Part shown: one piece after another, positions 23,765 to 36,429 of the stretch
How the letters are laid out: each line of letters starts with the position of its first letter
Position numbering within the stretch: the stretch's first letter is position 1
NCBI GenBank assembly: GCA_963573385.1
Contig: CAUYLG010071779.1
Span: forward strand, 22,704-86,703
Length of the DNA stretch: 64,000 nucleotides
Source of the DNA: Cacajao melanocephalus
Taxonomy: Eukaryota > Chordata > Mammalia > Primates > Pitheciidae
Direction: 5' to 3'
The notes under the pieces: generated by a model
The model's input: the letters and a program-made list of their open reading frames with translations, nothing else
Databases searched by the model: none
What the model was told of the DNA's origin: nothing
Translations under genes and position numbers: made by a program

Positions 23765-23990
23765 AAATGGCATCTGCTGAGCATCCACCATGTCCCATTC
23801 ACATATGCGGGTCTGTGATGCGTACTTTCTCATTTGTTTTTCTCAGCAATTCTGGAAAATAGGCATTACTGTTTCCACACATGAGATTTGACAAGGAAAA
23901 GTAACTTGAAGAAGCTTACATAGCAGAGTTGGGATTAGTACTTAGGTCTGCCTGATTCCAAAACCCAGACTCTTCCTGCCATGCCATTGA
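23765..23990 (-). repeat. MIR (antisense)
   Basis: On the complement it carries the MIR 5' half ('cctgattccaaaacccagac'), core ('aagtaacttgaagaagctta') and 3' half ('gagcatccaccatgtcccat'). Confidence 0.7.
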
Positions 23991-25165
23991 CCCATGCTGG
24001 GATTTTTCCTTTGGTGAATAGGACTGAAATCCCATTTTTGCCTCCCTTGGCAAGCTTGTGTGAAGCTCAGACAAGACAATGTGTAGGAAATTGCTTTTGA
24101 ATCTCAAAGCACCATATACAGGTAAGGCTATATTGTTTAATATTATATAAACCTTTGCTATGATTAGCACAGAATTTGGGTAAGGCTACCTCAGTCCCAG
24201 TCTCAGTCCCAAACTTCGTGAATGATCCTGGTCATGCCCTCTTACCTTGGTTGACCCCACTCTTTTCTCTTTGAAGAGGAGATATGAATTATATCCTTAT
24301 TTATTAAATGGTGGCGTTTTGAGTGGCTATGGGCAAAAGGGAGGGAATGGTTGGGACTTTGTGGGTCACAGGGCATAGATGTGGGACAGACAGAGGATGG
24401 GTGGAGCCCAGGAAGTAATGTGGTCAAGGCAAAATAAGGCTAATTATGTTAATTAGTTCAATGGGGGCTGTTTGCTGATCCTGGAGGTCACAACAAGTCA
24501 GGAAAATGTCAATGGGCAGAAGGACCACAGGCTCCAAGGAGAATGGTAGAGCAGAGAGTCAGGCTAGGCAGAGGGATAGCAACTCCACCAGCCAGTGGAA
24601 TAGCCAATGGAGAGGTCAGGCCTGAGACAAGAAGTGCCCAAAGACAAGTGTTAGCAGTTGAGGAGGCAGGACAAAATCTAGGCAAAGACTCAAGAGGAGG
24701 GTCAGAACCTAGCCACAGTATTTCAGCTGCAAGAGGGTCAGGGACAGAGACTACAAGGAGACTTTATTCCCTGGACATGAAGTACTTCTCCCAGGATGTT
24801 TCTTAAAAGTTCCCAGCTGGGAAGTAAAACGGTCCCAGAAAGAGGGCTGTCCAGGTGCTACAGGTAAGTAGGAGTTCTGGCTGGAAGAAAGGGAAAGGGG
24901 GCAGAAAGAAGAGTAGAGACTGCCTAAGAAAGAGAAGTAAATGAACCCTTTGTGAAAAGACTGAGTATCAGAGAACCATAAATTACATTGATATTTTTAG
25001 TGGGCATATCATCTGCAGAGAGTTGTCCAGGGCATTTGTGAATTCACCTTTCCAAACATCCATTTATTTTACCATCAATCCACCCACCCACCCACATATT
25101 CATTCTTGCAACCAATATTTCTTGAGCACTGACATAAGACATACAATGAGTGAAATAAGTGCAGT
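23991..25165. other. mostly single-copy sequence
   Basis: No firm repeat; a weak antisense L2 end may lie at 25040-25150 ('caaccaatatttcttgagca'), with a CCAC run at 25080-25095. Confidence 0.3.
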
Positions 25166-25169
25166 AAAA

Positions 25170-25385
25170 GAGCGATTTTTTCAGAACACCTACTATATAC
25201 AAAGCACTTTACGTGAAATGCCCAGTTTAATTCTCACAACCCTAAGATTATGTGTGGTTTGACAACAGTGAAAATGAGATTCAGGGAAGTCTGTCACTTG
25301 CCCAAGGTTATACAGTTGTCAAAGACAAAGCCATAATTCAAATCCAGTTCCTCTCTCAAAGCCCTCTTCCTTCCAAGTACTGGTC
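25170..25385 (-). repeat. MIR (antisense)
   Basis: The complement shows all MIR blocks in order: 'cacctactatatacaaagca', 'gtctgtcacttgcccaaggt' and 'ccataattcaaatccagttc'. Confidence 0.75.
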
Positions 25386-26444
25386 CATCTGCACTCCTTA
25401 AGCTTGTTTCACTAGATGGGCACATGCAGCTGTAAGTCCTGACCATTCCTGGTATGAAAATTCCATCATGGCCCTTGGAACCCTTACAAGCTGGAATTTG
25501 CCCCACAACACTGCATTTCTGATTGCTAGAGATAGCAGAAGGGTGACGAGAGCTGGGACAGATGAAGTTTCTTGGCTGCTCATGGTGCCTATGATGCTAT
25601 GTTGATGAGACTCTTGCTAGAGCATCACCAGCACTTTGTGCTCACCAGGCTTCTGGATGCAGCTGAGAGGACTATCATTACTTCTGGACGGCTGCAATGT
25701 CTTTCTGAGCCCCCTGGGATGGCTGCTGGGGATCGGAATATTATCTCGAGGTCACATAGCCAGAGAACGTTTGAGTTATAGGAGACCTGAGCCCTCACCT
25801 TGTCCAGATGGCAAAACTGAGCCTGGAGAAGGTAGCAGAAGCTTCACTGGTCCCCTCAGGTTCACTCGTCCACTTCATCCCTTGATCATTTTCAGGCGAT
25901 GGGCTGCTGATTTGCCTCCACTGCCAACAACCAGCCACAGGTCTTTTTTTGCTGGAGGACTGCCTTCAGCTCATGTTCACGAAGGCCTGGCCATGCTTGG
26001 GAACTGGGTTTATGTTCTGCAGAGGCCAGCCCTTCTCCAGTGAGAGACTTGTGCAGAGGTATGAATGCTGCAGCTCCCTCACCCTGACCGGGACGACTCT
26101 CAGGTCTGGGCACCGAGCCAGAGTTGCCTCCACAGGACTTTGTTCAACGTCACTTCCTTGTTGGCCTCCTGCCCTCCCCTGTTCCACCTCCTCGTCCCCC
26201 TACCCGATTTTCCTGGAGTACTTTCTAGTTGGTTATTTCACAGGAATCCTCATTTCAGGAGCTGCTTCTGGGGAACTAATTCTAAGTCAGAGAGGCAGAG
26301 TGGTCTTAAGGAGAACCAACTAAGAAGCTTGCACCAACTAGAGCCAAGCTCTGGATTTTCAACTCTCCAAGTTTTCTCTGGGTCATATAACAGTGAAATC
26401 AGATGCTGCTACTACTCCTGTGGCCGTCCATGATAGCTGCACCC
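25386..26444. other. single-copy sequence
   Basis: Several overlapping open frames exist on both strands at 25640-26430, but none has a start, codon bias or motif I can support as coding. Confidence 0.3.
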
Positions 26445-26730
26445 GGAGTTATCGATGGTTCAAAGGCTAAAAGTTGATTTCTCACTCACACTGCAATCTA
26501 ATGCAGGTGTTACTGGCCAGTCAGCCACCCTGCGGTCACTGCACCCCTTCTGTCTTGTGTTCCTGTGTCTTGGGGTGCTCTTCTTTTCAGCCAGTGGACC
26601 TCAAAAGAGCTTGCAGGAGCGCATGAAAGGGTGTTATGGGTTGGGCCTAGACGTGGCACCCATCCTTCAGCCAGAACCCAGTCTTGTGACCACACTTAAC
26701 AGAGAGGCTGGGACGTCTCATTAGCTATGT
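26445..26730. repeat. old dispersed repeat, probably an LTR (family A)
   Basis: It has 'tgatttctcactcacactgc', 'aatctaatgcaggtgttact' and 'ttatgggttgggcctagac', the same layout as the copies at 12369 and 23322. Confidence 0.5.
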
Positions 26731-26774
26731 GTCCCTGTGGAAATGGAGAGGAGTTTCAATGAATACACACCATA

Positions 26775-26955
26775 ATCTCTACCCTAGGCAAGTCACTTAA
26801 CCTCTCTGACCTGGTTCCGCTGGATAAGTGGGAGCCGTAACACCCCCTTCCTCTGTTGTTGTGAGGTTGCCTGTGCCAAGACATAGCATGAGCTTCCAGA
26901 GGAACTGCATGCAGTGAGTGCATGGGACACATTAGCTCTCATTTTCCTTCTTAAA
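26775..26955 (+). repeat. MIR
   Basis: It reads 'ggcaagtcacttaacctctc', then 'gttgttgtgaggttgcctgt', then 'gacacattagctctcatttt'. Confidence 0.65.
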
Positions 26956-28274
26956 TTGTTGTTTTCAAACCTGGGCTCAGCACCACCGCATGGGGACAAA
27001 AACTATTAGCGCCCTTGGCAGCATCTCATAAAAACATCCCCTCTCCAGCCCAAAAGGAAGCCCCACAGCCTCCTCTTCCAGCTCCCACAAGGTGTCTGAG
27101 AGCTGAGGTCTTTCATCCTCCCCTGCCTAAAAGCATGAGATAGAAACAAAACACACGGAAGGGCACGGTGAGGCGTACATTAGCCTCCAACCTCCAGAGA
27201 AGCTGCGTGTTCAAGGTTTGTCGGTGTCTTTGCGTCAAAGCCAGTCCCCCGCGCCCCTCCTGGGTGTTGTCATTGTCATTCAAAATACCTGGGAAAATAC
27301 ACTTTGTTGAATCTATTTCCACGTTGAATACAAACATACAAGTCTGCTTCTTTCAGCAGACATGCTTTCAGAGTTTTTTTCCCCCTCATCAAATTCCTCC
27401 TCCTTTAAATCAAAGACTCCTTTTTCTCCCCGTTAGCAGTGTTGTTCAGCAGGTGGTATTATGTGGAGGGTTTTCTGCAGTGGAAGCCTTCAGTGACCCT
27501 CATCTTAAGGAACTGCTTAAGCATTCAGTAATAGCCCATACAGTGGCTCTCTAAAAATAAACATCTGCTTAGAAAGAATTTAACCCGAGGACACCACACT
27601 TTAGAGGAGAGGGCATCCTTAATGGACTCTTAGTGCAGAGCCGAAAAGGAGTCCATTGCAGCTGAAAACTGCCAGCTTCTCGTCGTCATGATACTCGGGA
27701 TATTGTTAACTGCTGGGCCAGGTGGGCTCGGGGAGTGGAGGTGATGGCGGCCTGCTGGGGGCGAGAGCCGGGGAGAGAAGGCGCTTCCTGCCTGGTTCCT
27801 TTGTTAGTCCATGGACCACCCTTTCTGCACACAAGAAGAGGAACGAAGGGGAGAGGAAACACCCTAGGTAAGACATGAGGACAGCCATGGGCCACGGCCG
27901 GGCCTGGCGTCCTGTTCTGTTTTTGCTGTGTCCTGTTTGGGGGACCCAGGGCGAGCTCTCTACCTTCTGAGCTCATGTCTGCATCAGAAAACTGGAGCTG
28001 GGAAACCTCCTGTCTCAGGATGGCTGTGAGGATTAGAGACTGCATCTAGGAAGCTCCAGTGTGGGGTCTGGCAGATCAGGAACATTTATTAATACAGCGG
28101 GTGTGGTCACCAGGTCCCCGAGCTGCAGAGGAAAGGCAGAGGCATTGCTGGTGCAGCTGGAAAAGAGATGGAACTCATGTGTCAAATCCCGGCAAGCAGA
28201 ATGGGGAAGCACCCAGGGCATGGTTTGGAAAGACCCAGACATTGCATGGGGGCTTATGTGAGGCAAATTCAAGT
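26956..28274. other. single-copy sequence, repeat-free
   Basis: A 1.3-kb block without recognisable repeats, moderately CpG-containing at 27720-27960. It includes an A/T-rich portion at 27280-27600. I see no supported exon; it is a reasonable place to look for conserved non-coding elements. Confidence 0.4.
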
Positions 28275-28450
28275 AACGGATGCTGCAAGCATCATCTCAG
28301 GCACTCCCCATGACAGCCCAGTGAGAAAGGTCTCATGATCCCATTTTACAGATGAGGAAACTGTGGCTCAAGCTGTGAGTATGTCACCCAGCCTGCAGGG
28401 GGAGCCAGAGTTCAGACTCAGAACTGGGCTCTTTCTACCCTGCAATTCTA
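28275..28450 (-). repeat. MIR (antisense)
   Basis: 'cccattttacagatgaggaa' and 'gagccagagttcagactcag' are the complement of the MIR core and 5' half. A CTCF-core-like CCTGCAGGGGGAGC lies at 28393-28406. Confidence 0.7.
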
Positions 28451-29142
28451 CTTCTCTTAGTGTCTGCCTTCTTAGAATTTCTCCCCCACAACACACAACC
28501 TACTACTCATCAGTATAGATTCCACCATTTTCCATGGCACAAAGTGTCTGGTATGGAGGTACAAGTAGGAGAGAGTGGCTAAGGTAAAGTCTCTGCACAG
28601 CTGTGGAGCTCCTTGGAACCGCGTGGATCATGAGTTAGAGAGGGCCAGACAGTAACAGGTACTGGTGAGGACGTGGAGAAATCACAGCCCCATACATGCT
28701 GGTGGACGTGTAAAATAGCACAGCCACTTTGGAAAGAGCCTGACAGTTTCCCAAATAGTAAAATGTAGACTTACCATATGACCTAGCAGTTCTGCTCCTA
28801 GGTCCGTACCCAAGAGAAATGAAAATGTGTGCCTCTGCAAGAGTTGTACGGAAATGCTCATAGCAGCACTGTTCATAATAGCCAAAAGGCAGAAACAACC
28901 CAAATGTGCAACAATGGGTGAGTGGATACACAAAGTGTGGTCTCTCCATACGATAGAATATTATGAAGCCATAAGAAGGAACAAAGCACTGACACATCCT
29001 AGCATGTGCAGGAACCTTGGAAACGTTACACTAAGTGAAAGAAGCCAGATGTAAAAGACCACATAGTACATGGTTCCATTTACAAGATAAGCCCAGAACA
29101 GGCAAATCTCTAGAGAAAGAAAGTAGGCAAGTGGTTCCTTAG

Positions 29143-29505
<363 letters not shown>

Positions 29506-29580
29506 TGAGGTGATTAAAATGTTCAAAATTGGCTGTGGTGATGTTTGCACATAGCCGTGAATATATTAAAAAATCATTGA

Positions 29581-29760
29581 GGCCAGGCACAGTGGCACAC
29601 ACCTATAATCCCAACACTTTAGGAAGCCAAGGTGGGAGAATCCCTTGAGCCCAGGAGTTCGAGGCGGCACTGAGCTATGACCATGCCACTGCACTCCAGC
29701 CTGGGCCACAGAGCAAGACCCTGTTTATAACAATAAGTACATAAATAAATAAGAAAGTAA
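29581..29760 (+). mobile_element. free left Alu monomer (FLAM type)
   Basis: A single sense monomer, 'ggccaggcacagtggcacac' to 'gagcaagaccctg', then an A-rich tail with AAAT and AGTA interruptions. The flanks AAATCATTGA (29571-29580) and AAACCATTAA (29761-29770) look like a diverged 10-bp TSD. Confidence 0.85.
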
Positions 29761-29845
29761 AAACCATTAAATCAAACACTTTAAATGGGTGAATTGTATG
29801 ATATGTGATTATGTCTTAATACAGCTGTTATTTGAGGAAAAAAAG

Positions 29846-30834
29846 AGTTGGAGGGGGTGGGTGCCTAAAAAAAGAAAATTTTTGGAAGATTAGAGAACAG
29901 ATGCTGGGCAGGGTAAAAGTCAATGCCCACTTTTACGTGACTGATAGAAAGATGAAGTGCTACGATGTTTAAAGGTGCCTCGCCTATGCCTGGTGGTGGC
30001 AGGACTTTAGCAAACGTGAGTTTCTTTTCCTTTCCCTCCTCCTCAAATACCTTCTTGTAGCCCCTTAGTCTCAGTGGACTTAGCGAGGGGAACAGGGTTT
30101 CTGCCCTGCTTTAAGGTGGGAAAGGAGACTGTCATAAGCTGGGATTTCTAAATGAGAGGAAGCGGATGGAAAGGTGCCCATATGGGGCTGTGCTTGGTGC
30201 CATAGAAGGTCACTGGCATCTGTTGGACTGTGCTGTGTGCTGGGCTAGGACCTCCCTCTCCTGCCTGTCCCACCTAGAAGCACCGAGTGTGACTGGTTTT
30301 CTATGGAATCCCCTTTGGAAAAGAGCCTGCATCCATAATGAAAGTGTCAGGAAGTGACTGACCCCTCCCAGGCCTCCACCTGCCATGGGCTCTGGACTTG
30401 GTTCCCAATGAGAGACTCCACGTCCCCTGAGGGTCCAGTCCTAGCCCAAGAGCTGGCCTGATCCTTTTGCCTGGGGCTCAGCAGTCAGTTGCACCCCGGA
30501 TGCTCTTCCTAATTTCATCTGAGGCCTCACTGTGTTGAACCGGCCTCTTCCTGCTTGCCCCTGAGGCTGCTCCACTCCTCGGCCAGCGGGTCTCACTCAC
30601 TAAATACTCCAAAGGCACTTGGGCTTGGGGACAAGGTGAGAGGTTGGCAAGGCTGGGGGCATCTCTTGCGTGTCTGAGAACAGGCCACTTAGGCCATGTG
30701 GCCAGGGGAGGGGCTTGATTCTCTTGGAGCCTGAGATAGAAGTGCAGGCAGCACCAGGGGCTGGGTTCTGACAGTGTCCTTCTCAAAAGACCTTCTGGCT
30801 CCCCTACTTGACCTCTCCACTGGCATTGTCACCC
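29846..30834. other. single-copy sequence
   Basis: No repeat or exon is recognised. Confidence 0.3.
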
Positions 30835-30975
30835 AACCCTTCGAGGGCCAGCTCTGTCTCTGTGAAATGGGGTAATAATGCCTATTTCTTGAATTGCAGG
30901 CAGGTTTAAATGAGAAAAGTTTTGTGATAACACCTAACGGAGTGGCATAAATAGGTGCTCATTAAAGCTTTTCAT
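30835..30975 (+). repeat. MIR 3' half
   Basis: 'ctgtgaaatggggtaataat', then 'ggtttaaatgagaaaagttt', then 'ataaataggtgctcattaa'. A short ATC microsatellite follows at 30973-30992. Confidence 0.7.
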
Positions 30976-30992
30976 CATCACCATCATCATCA

Positions 30993-31599
30993 ATGATGTA
31001 GCCCAGCCAGCGTTGGTCCTTCCAGATTGTTCAGGTTAGATGGGTCCTTTTGCAGAATATTGTGGGCTGTGTCCATTTTATTTTTCCTGGATTGGAAAAT
31101 GTCCTTCCCATTCATTTTGTTGAGGAAACCAAGGCACATCCAGATGACTTAGCTGGGGTAAGTTCCCCTGTGAGCTTTCAACTGAGATCGCTTAGGGTGT
31201 GTGTCTCTCTCCTTTCCCTGGGAGCCTGTGCCTTCCCCTGGGATGAGCCTGGCAGTTTCAGCAGGGGACCGAGCAGGTCATTAATGAGGGACCTGTTCAA
31301 AAAGCCAGAAAATATCACCCCCAAGACATCCACATAATGTATTCATGCCATAGGTCATTGGCTGAGCCTCCCTAATTAAGGAGATCTGCCTGTCGGTACC
31401 AGTTTTGAGGGAGGTGCGTGTCTGTGGAGAAACTGGCTGCTTTCGTCAGCCTGGGCAGAGTGTGGCAGGCTGAGCCCCTGGGCTGCTGATCCGAGCAGAG
31501 GGAAGGACCCGGGAGCCAGGCTTTGGGGCTGGCTGAGAAACACCCACAGGGGACAGACCACCCCATCTGCCTGGTAGCTTGGTTGGTGCCTTGAGGGAG
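30993..31599. other. single-copy sequence
   Basis: No repeat or exon is recognised. Confidence 0.3.
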
Positions 31600-31840
31600 A
31601 GGGCAATTTATTCATTCACTTGACAGCTGTTGAGCACCTACTACGTACAGCACAGTGCTAAGTGGTAGGGGACACGCAGCTAGTAAGTGAGCATCATCCC
31701 TGCCTTGGTGTTGGAGGAAGACAGAAATGATCATGTGAGAAAACACAGTAGAGGCCATGGTAGTAAGTGCCACGGTGGAAAATAAGCCAGAGTGAGGGTC
31801 GGGTGAAAGGCGTTGGGAAGGACTGTGGCCTCCGCTCCCT
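31600..31840 (-). repeat. L2 3' part (antisense)
   Basis: It begins 'atttattcattcacttgaca', then 'gagcacctactacgtacagc', the complement of the L2 3' terminus, and continues into L2-like sequence. Confidence 0.65.
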
Positions 31841-32139
31841 GTGTGCTGAGTGGCCAGCAAGGTGTCGGGACCTGACTTACACTCTCCCCGGGTCGTCTGT
31901 TGACCAAAGTGAGCCTTTCTCTGAGTGATTTGCTACGCACCTAGTACCCACTGTGGGCAGGGGCACAGGTGCCAGGGGACAGACTGCAGTGTGGTGGCTC
32001 ATAGTAACAAGAAGCCTTGACTGTGGACATTGGGTAGGTTCTCCAGATGAGGTTCTGGACACCATCGCACAGAGGCACTGAAGGATGGAAACAAGGAGAC
32101 TCTCTCTGTGCAACCTCCGTATATGTGTCCCACAGAGAC

Positions 32140-32521
32140 TGATACGGTTTGGCTCTGTGTCCCCACCCAAGTCTCATCTTGAATTGTACTCTCATAATCC
32201 CCACCTGTTGTGGGAGGGATCCAGTGAGAGATAACTGAATCATGGGGGTGGTTTGTTCCATATGTTCTCATGGTAGTGAATAAGTTTCACAAGATCTGAT
32301 GGTTTGAGAGGAGGACCCATGATGTTCACTTGACTCTCATTTTCTCTTTGCCTGCCACCATCCATGTAAGATGTGACTTGCTCCTCCTTGCCCCCCACCA
32401 CCATGATTGTGAGGCTTCCCCAGCCATGTGGAACTGTGAGTTCTCCATTAAACATCTTTCATTTGTAAATTGCCCCTTCTCGGATACGTCTTTATCAGCA
32501 GCATGAAAATGGTTGAATACA
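32140..32521 (+). mobile_element. THE1/MST-type MaLR LTR (solo)
   Basis: A 382-bp LTR from 'tgatacggtttggctctgtg' through 'gaatcatgggggtggtttg', 'tcacaagatctgatggtttg' and 'cagccatgtggaactgtgag' to 'ggttgaataca'. No internal region or second LTR is attached and the TSD is unclear. Confidence 0.9.
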
Positions 32522-32754
32522 GACCCTGTTCCTGGGGTGCGGGCAGGGTGGTAAAAATCCATTAAGCAAAACCAATAGGGTCTTTATATTGTGACTAGCA
32601 CAGTAAATTATGCTGTATTTTTTTTTGTTAAAAGTGTTGGTTTAGTAAATGTAAACATGTGATGTGTATCACAAGCATTGGGACTGTTGTGGTGTTTCTG
32701 TTTTTCTGGCCCTCTCTTGACCTCGTAGAAAGTAGTTCTGATACCTGGGCTGGC

Positions 32755-33000
32755 TCCCTTCATTGTTCAGCACGGATTAAATATTTACTGACTGCCTGCT
32801 TTATGGCCAGCTCTGCTCCAGGGAAGGGATATGGCAGGAAGTGAAACACGAAGCATCTGCCCTTCTGGGGCCGTGCTCTGGGTGGGTGGAGACCAACAAG
32901 TGGGTGAATGTGTCCTATGTCAGATGGATGTGCTATGAAGATGATGCAGGAGCTGAGGCTGGAGAGTGGGGAGCTGGGCAGGGAATGGGTTGCATGGTGG
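32755..33000 (-). repeat. L2 3' part (antisense)
   Basis: 'taaatatttactgactgcct' and 'ccagctctgctccagggaag', then 'gatgtgctatgaagatgatg', give the L2 order on the complement. Confidence 0.6.
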
Positions 33001-33537
33001 GAGGATAGAGCCTGGGGGCTGCCTGGCTTCCCTGGACCATGTAGGGGTGAGGAGTGATGTTGGAATCCCCAGTGCCTTGGGGGAACTGATGAAGCCAGAG
33101 GAGGACTCACCGCACTGTTTTTCCTCATGACCTCAAGGGAGATGGAGGGGGTGAGGCTGTGAGCGGTGGTGGTGATGGATGTGGGCAGTGAGTGAGGGGC
33201 TTCTGGGAGCAGGCAGGCCTCCTGTGAACCTCTTCACCTGTGCCCGGCCAGAGGCAGGAAGATGATCTAGAGCAGGTGGAGCTCCTAGGTTTGCGTCGTG
33301 GGTTGGAGAGGGGAGAGGAGGTAGAGAGCACTTTGTCAGTGCCCACCCACATCCTGCAGCCTGTCCCAGAGGCCACCTGCAGGCAGCTCTTACCCCCATG
33401 CTGACAGTTTGCTGTGTCTCTCCCACCAAGGGTATTTCCTCCCCAAAGGGCAGCGGGGAGGCCCAGGAGCTTGTGAGCACGGGGCACCCTTCAGCCAGTG
33501 AGGAAGGGCGGCTGGTAGACAAATGCTTCCCTGCCCC
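33001..33537. other. single-copy sequence
   Basis: No repeat or exon is recognised; G-rich in part. Confidence 0.3.
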
Positions 33538-33766
33538 CACTTCCTTGTTCCTATGGGGGATGGGTTAGGGGTTCCCTGAGGGTCCCCAGTGCCCTCACTT
33601 ACAGGCTCTTGCCCCACCTCAGCCTTACTTCCCAACTCCCTCACCTGCTTCCTGGGATCACCTCCAAAACAAACTACTTGTACCCAAATCCTTGTCTCAG
33701 GAGGAGACAGGGGAACCCAAACTAAGAAGAAGAGAGAGACATTCAACCCTCATGTTGCCACCAGCT
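33538..33766. repeat. 230-bp local repeat, copy 1
   Basis: It matches 34462-34690 at roughly 89% by eye in the same orientation. Shared blocks include 'acaggctcttgccccacctc', 'acttgtacccaaatccttgt' and 'gagacattcaaccctcatgt'. The last block lies beyond the part that resembles a common LTR end, which favours a local duplication over two independent insertions. Confidence 0.8.
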
Positions 33767-34461
33767 CCCTAGCCCTGCTGGAGAGACTCATGGCCAGGCA
33801 GGAGGAAACTGACCTCACAAGACGTGGACATCTTCTGGCCCCGAGCCTCATGGACAGAACTGGTGCAGACTGGCTCCATGGTGCCTCCTTCCCCTGCCTC
33901 CACGTGACCTGCGTGGCAGGCGGCCAGCCCTCCCTGGTTGCCAGATGGTCTTAGTTCTCCCTTCAAATTCCTGGTCAAGGCTCATAAAGAAGCAGTGTCC
34001 AGGCAAGTTCACCAGGGCCAGAAAGTGACATTCAAATCTCACCCCCAGCCCTGGGAGAAAGAGTCATTGAACAAGCGTCCAGCGGTGAGATGCTGGGCAC
34101 GTGGCCTGGGCCTCTCTGGGCTGTGCTCTTCTCTGCTGTAGTTGGAGTGATCATCCCCCTCAGAGCTGCTATCGTCGCTGTGACAGCAAAGCTCTCTGAT
34201 GGCCAGTGCACACTCCATGGCAATGGTTATCCTCTATGGAAACTCAGAATCCTGAGTGTGAGAATGTGGTGGGTGCTAGGAGAGTGCTAAAGCAGTGGGT
34301 GGGTGCCAGGGCAGTGCGTGGGTGCTAGGGCAGTGGTAACTTAGTAGATTGGGGTGTTCTTGCACCCCAGATTTTTCAGGGCTTCCAACAGTTAAATAAT
34401 GGAGTCACGGATTCATTGCATTTTCCTCTCCCTTGCGTGGGGAACACTTTTCTCTGCCTCG
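33767..34461. other. single-copy spacer between the two 230-bp copies
   Basis: It holds a possible MIR at 34095-34225 and a degenerate GTGGGTGCTAGG tandem patch at 34269-34338 (three units of roughly 20-30 bp). No exon is supported. Confidence 0.4.
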
Positions 34462-34690
34462 ACTTCCTTGTTCCTGTGGGGGATGGGTCAGGGGTTCCCC
34501 AAGGGTCCCCAGTGCCCCCATGTACAGGCTCTTGCCCCACCTCAGCCTCCCTTCCCAACTCCCTCACCTGCTTTCTGGGATCAGCTCTGAAACAAACTAC
34601 TTGCACCCAAATCCTCATCTCAGGAAGAGACAGAGGAACCCAAACTAAGATGAGGAGAGAGACATTCAACCCTCATGTTGCCACCAGCTT
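34462..34690. repeat. 230-bp local repeat, copy 2
   Basis: Partner of 33538-33766. After the end of homology, the words 'gttgccaccagct' and 'gttgccaccaat' repeat in tandem, suggesting further small slippage. Confidence 0.8.
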
Positions 34691-35584
34691 TCGTGTTGCC
34701 ACCAATTTGGCCCATAAAGAGAAAGTGGTGTCACCTCTGCCTCGCCAGGGAAGTGCTGGGCACCTTCCTGCAACACCTCAGCCATTTGTAGGGAGGACTG
34801 GCTCGGAGTTTCCCTTCCCGTTCCTCCCCTAGGGAAAAGGGTATCTTCAGAGCTCCAGGCCCTGGGCTGGGGTCTCTCTTGGGCTGGGTTGATAGGACAG
34901 AATTGCTGCTCCTCCATGGCCCCTCTTGTTTTATCTTGGGATCAGCAGTGGCTCGCAAACAGTTGACACTGGTTGGATCAGCTGTTTACCGCGGAGCAAA
35001 AGGCAGCCACGGTTCCAGACAGCAGGACCCTCTTGCTGGCCAGTCACGGAGCCCGTGTTTTATCTGTGTGGAGCCCACAAGCCTGTTTCCCATCTCTTCT
35101 GTTTTGAACTTGGAGAGGGAGGAGAGGTGGATGATGTGGCTTAGTGTCAACCTTGGGCTGATTTTAAACTTGATGATTGTATCTTTCATTGTGAACTGTT
35201 TTAAATCTGCCCCAGAAAATACGGAATGTGGACAAATAAAAACTTCTTTTAGGGGTTGGGTAAGGATGAATTTTATTTATTTGTTTGTTTCTAATGTCAT
35301 TTTGTTTTATAATAAGGGTTACACTGAAAATAAAATGAGGTTTAATTTTTCTCTCTAAAAGCAACCTGAAACAATTAGATATCTCTGTCAGCACTCACCA
35401 ACGTTCTTCGCATGCAATGGCCTTGTGCTCAGGCCTCTGTATGTTTTATGAGTAAATTCACAAACCAGGGAGAACTTCACCAGAAGACTTGGCCCCATTT
35501 AGATTAAGAAAATATGATCACCTTGAAGAGGATAGAAAGGATGGTGGTTTGGGAGCAGCTGTGGTCCCTACTTAGCCCCTAAAT
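34691..35584. other. single-copy sequence
   Basis: No repeat is recognised. A plus-strand open frame exists at 34879-35358, but it drifts into A/T-rich sequence and has no recognisable domain. Confidence 0.3.
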
Positions 35585-35720
35585 GGCAGTGTGGCCTTGG
35601 ACAAGTCATGGCTTCTTAGTAGGGGGGTGTAGGGAGGGGGGCTTAGTTTCCCCGTTTCTAAAATGATGTGGCTGAATGAGTTGATCAGAAAGGTTCCTTT
35701 GCCCTCTGCTTCTAGGTTTC
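35585..35720 (+). repeat. MIR
   Basis: 'gtgtggccttggacaagtca', then 'cttagtttccccgtttctaa', then 'gatgtggctgaatgagttga'. A G-rich insertion of about 18 bp (35621-35640) interrupts the core. Confidence 0.65.
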
Positions 35721-36429
35721 CATTAAATACAAATCAAAACAGTTGTTAGTATGAGTGCCGACGTAAATACCCATTTTCCAAAGCTCTGAATCCACCGGGT
35801 CAGCCTGTATGTGCAGCTGCCCCATGGAGATTCAGTCTGCCCGCTGGGATGAAGCCTTTGTACACAGAGTCTTGAAGGATAATAAGTCCTTTGCTTAGGG
35901 AGCAGCGCATTAGGGATAAGATGACTATAATTTCTTGTCGGCAAAGGACGGCTTCAAAAGGAGAATTCCTACTTGCAGAAGGACAGCAATGACAACAACA
36001 AAAATGTATGTGAAATTAGAGGGAAGAAAGGAAGACTCAGGCATAGTGATTTTGGAGATTTTCCATCATTCAGATTGTTTGGGAAATAGGAAAAACACAA
36101 TGTCTGCTTCAAAAACCCTTCAGGAAATTATTAAAAACGCTGAATTCCTGTATAATCACCAAATCTCCTGAAGTGCGCAAATTATACACATTGTGAATGA
36201 GAATAAATTTATGACTAGGAATTCATTTGAAATGAACTAAAAGTTGGACACTCTTTGTTGTGGTGCTAAATGAGATTTTAAAAGAAATCTTTTAAATAGA
36301 CAGATCTATGTTATACTCGGGAAAACTCCTATCAATAGATTGTTGGGACATTCCTTTTTCTTTTCATTTGTATTGAGAAAACAATATGACAGCAACATTA
36401 AAAAGAATTGTTAAAAAATCTCTTAGTCT
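35721..36429. other. single-copy A/T-rich sequence
   Basis: No repeat or exon is recognised. Confidence 0.3.

Noticed and set aside
25636..26323. Overlapping open frames of 120-135 codons
   Set aside because: Four frames on both strands are open at once, typical of G/C-moderate non-coding DNA; no motif supports any of them.
28393..28406. CTCF site
   Set aside because: CCTGCAGGGGGAGC resembles part of the core but one key position differs and the flanks do not fit; not strong enough to call.
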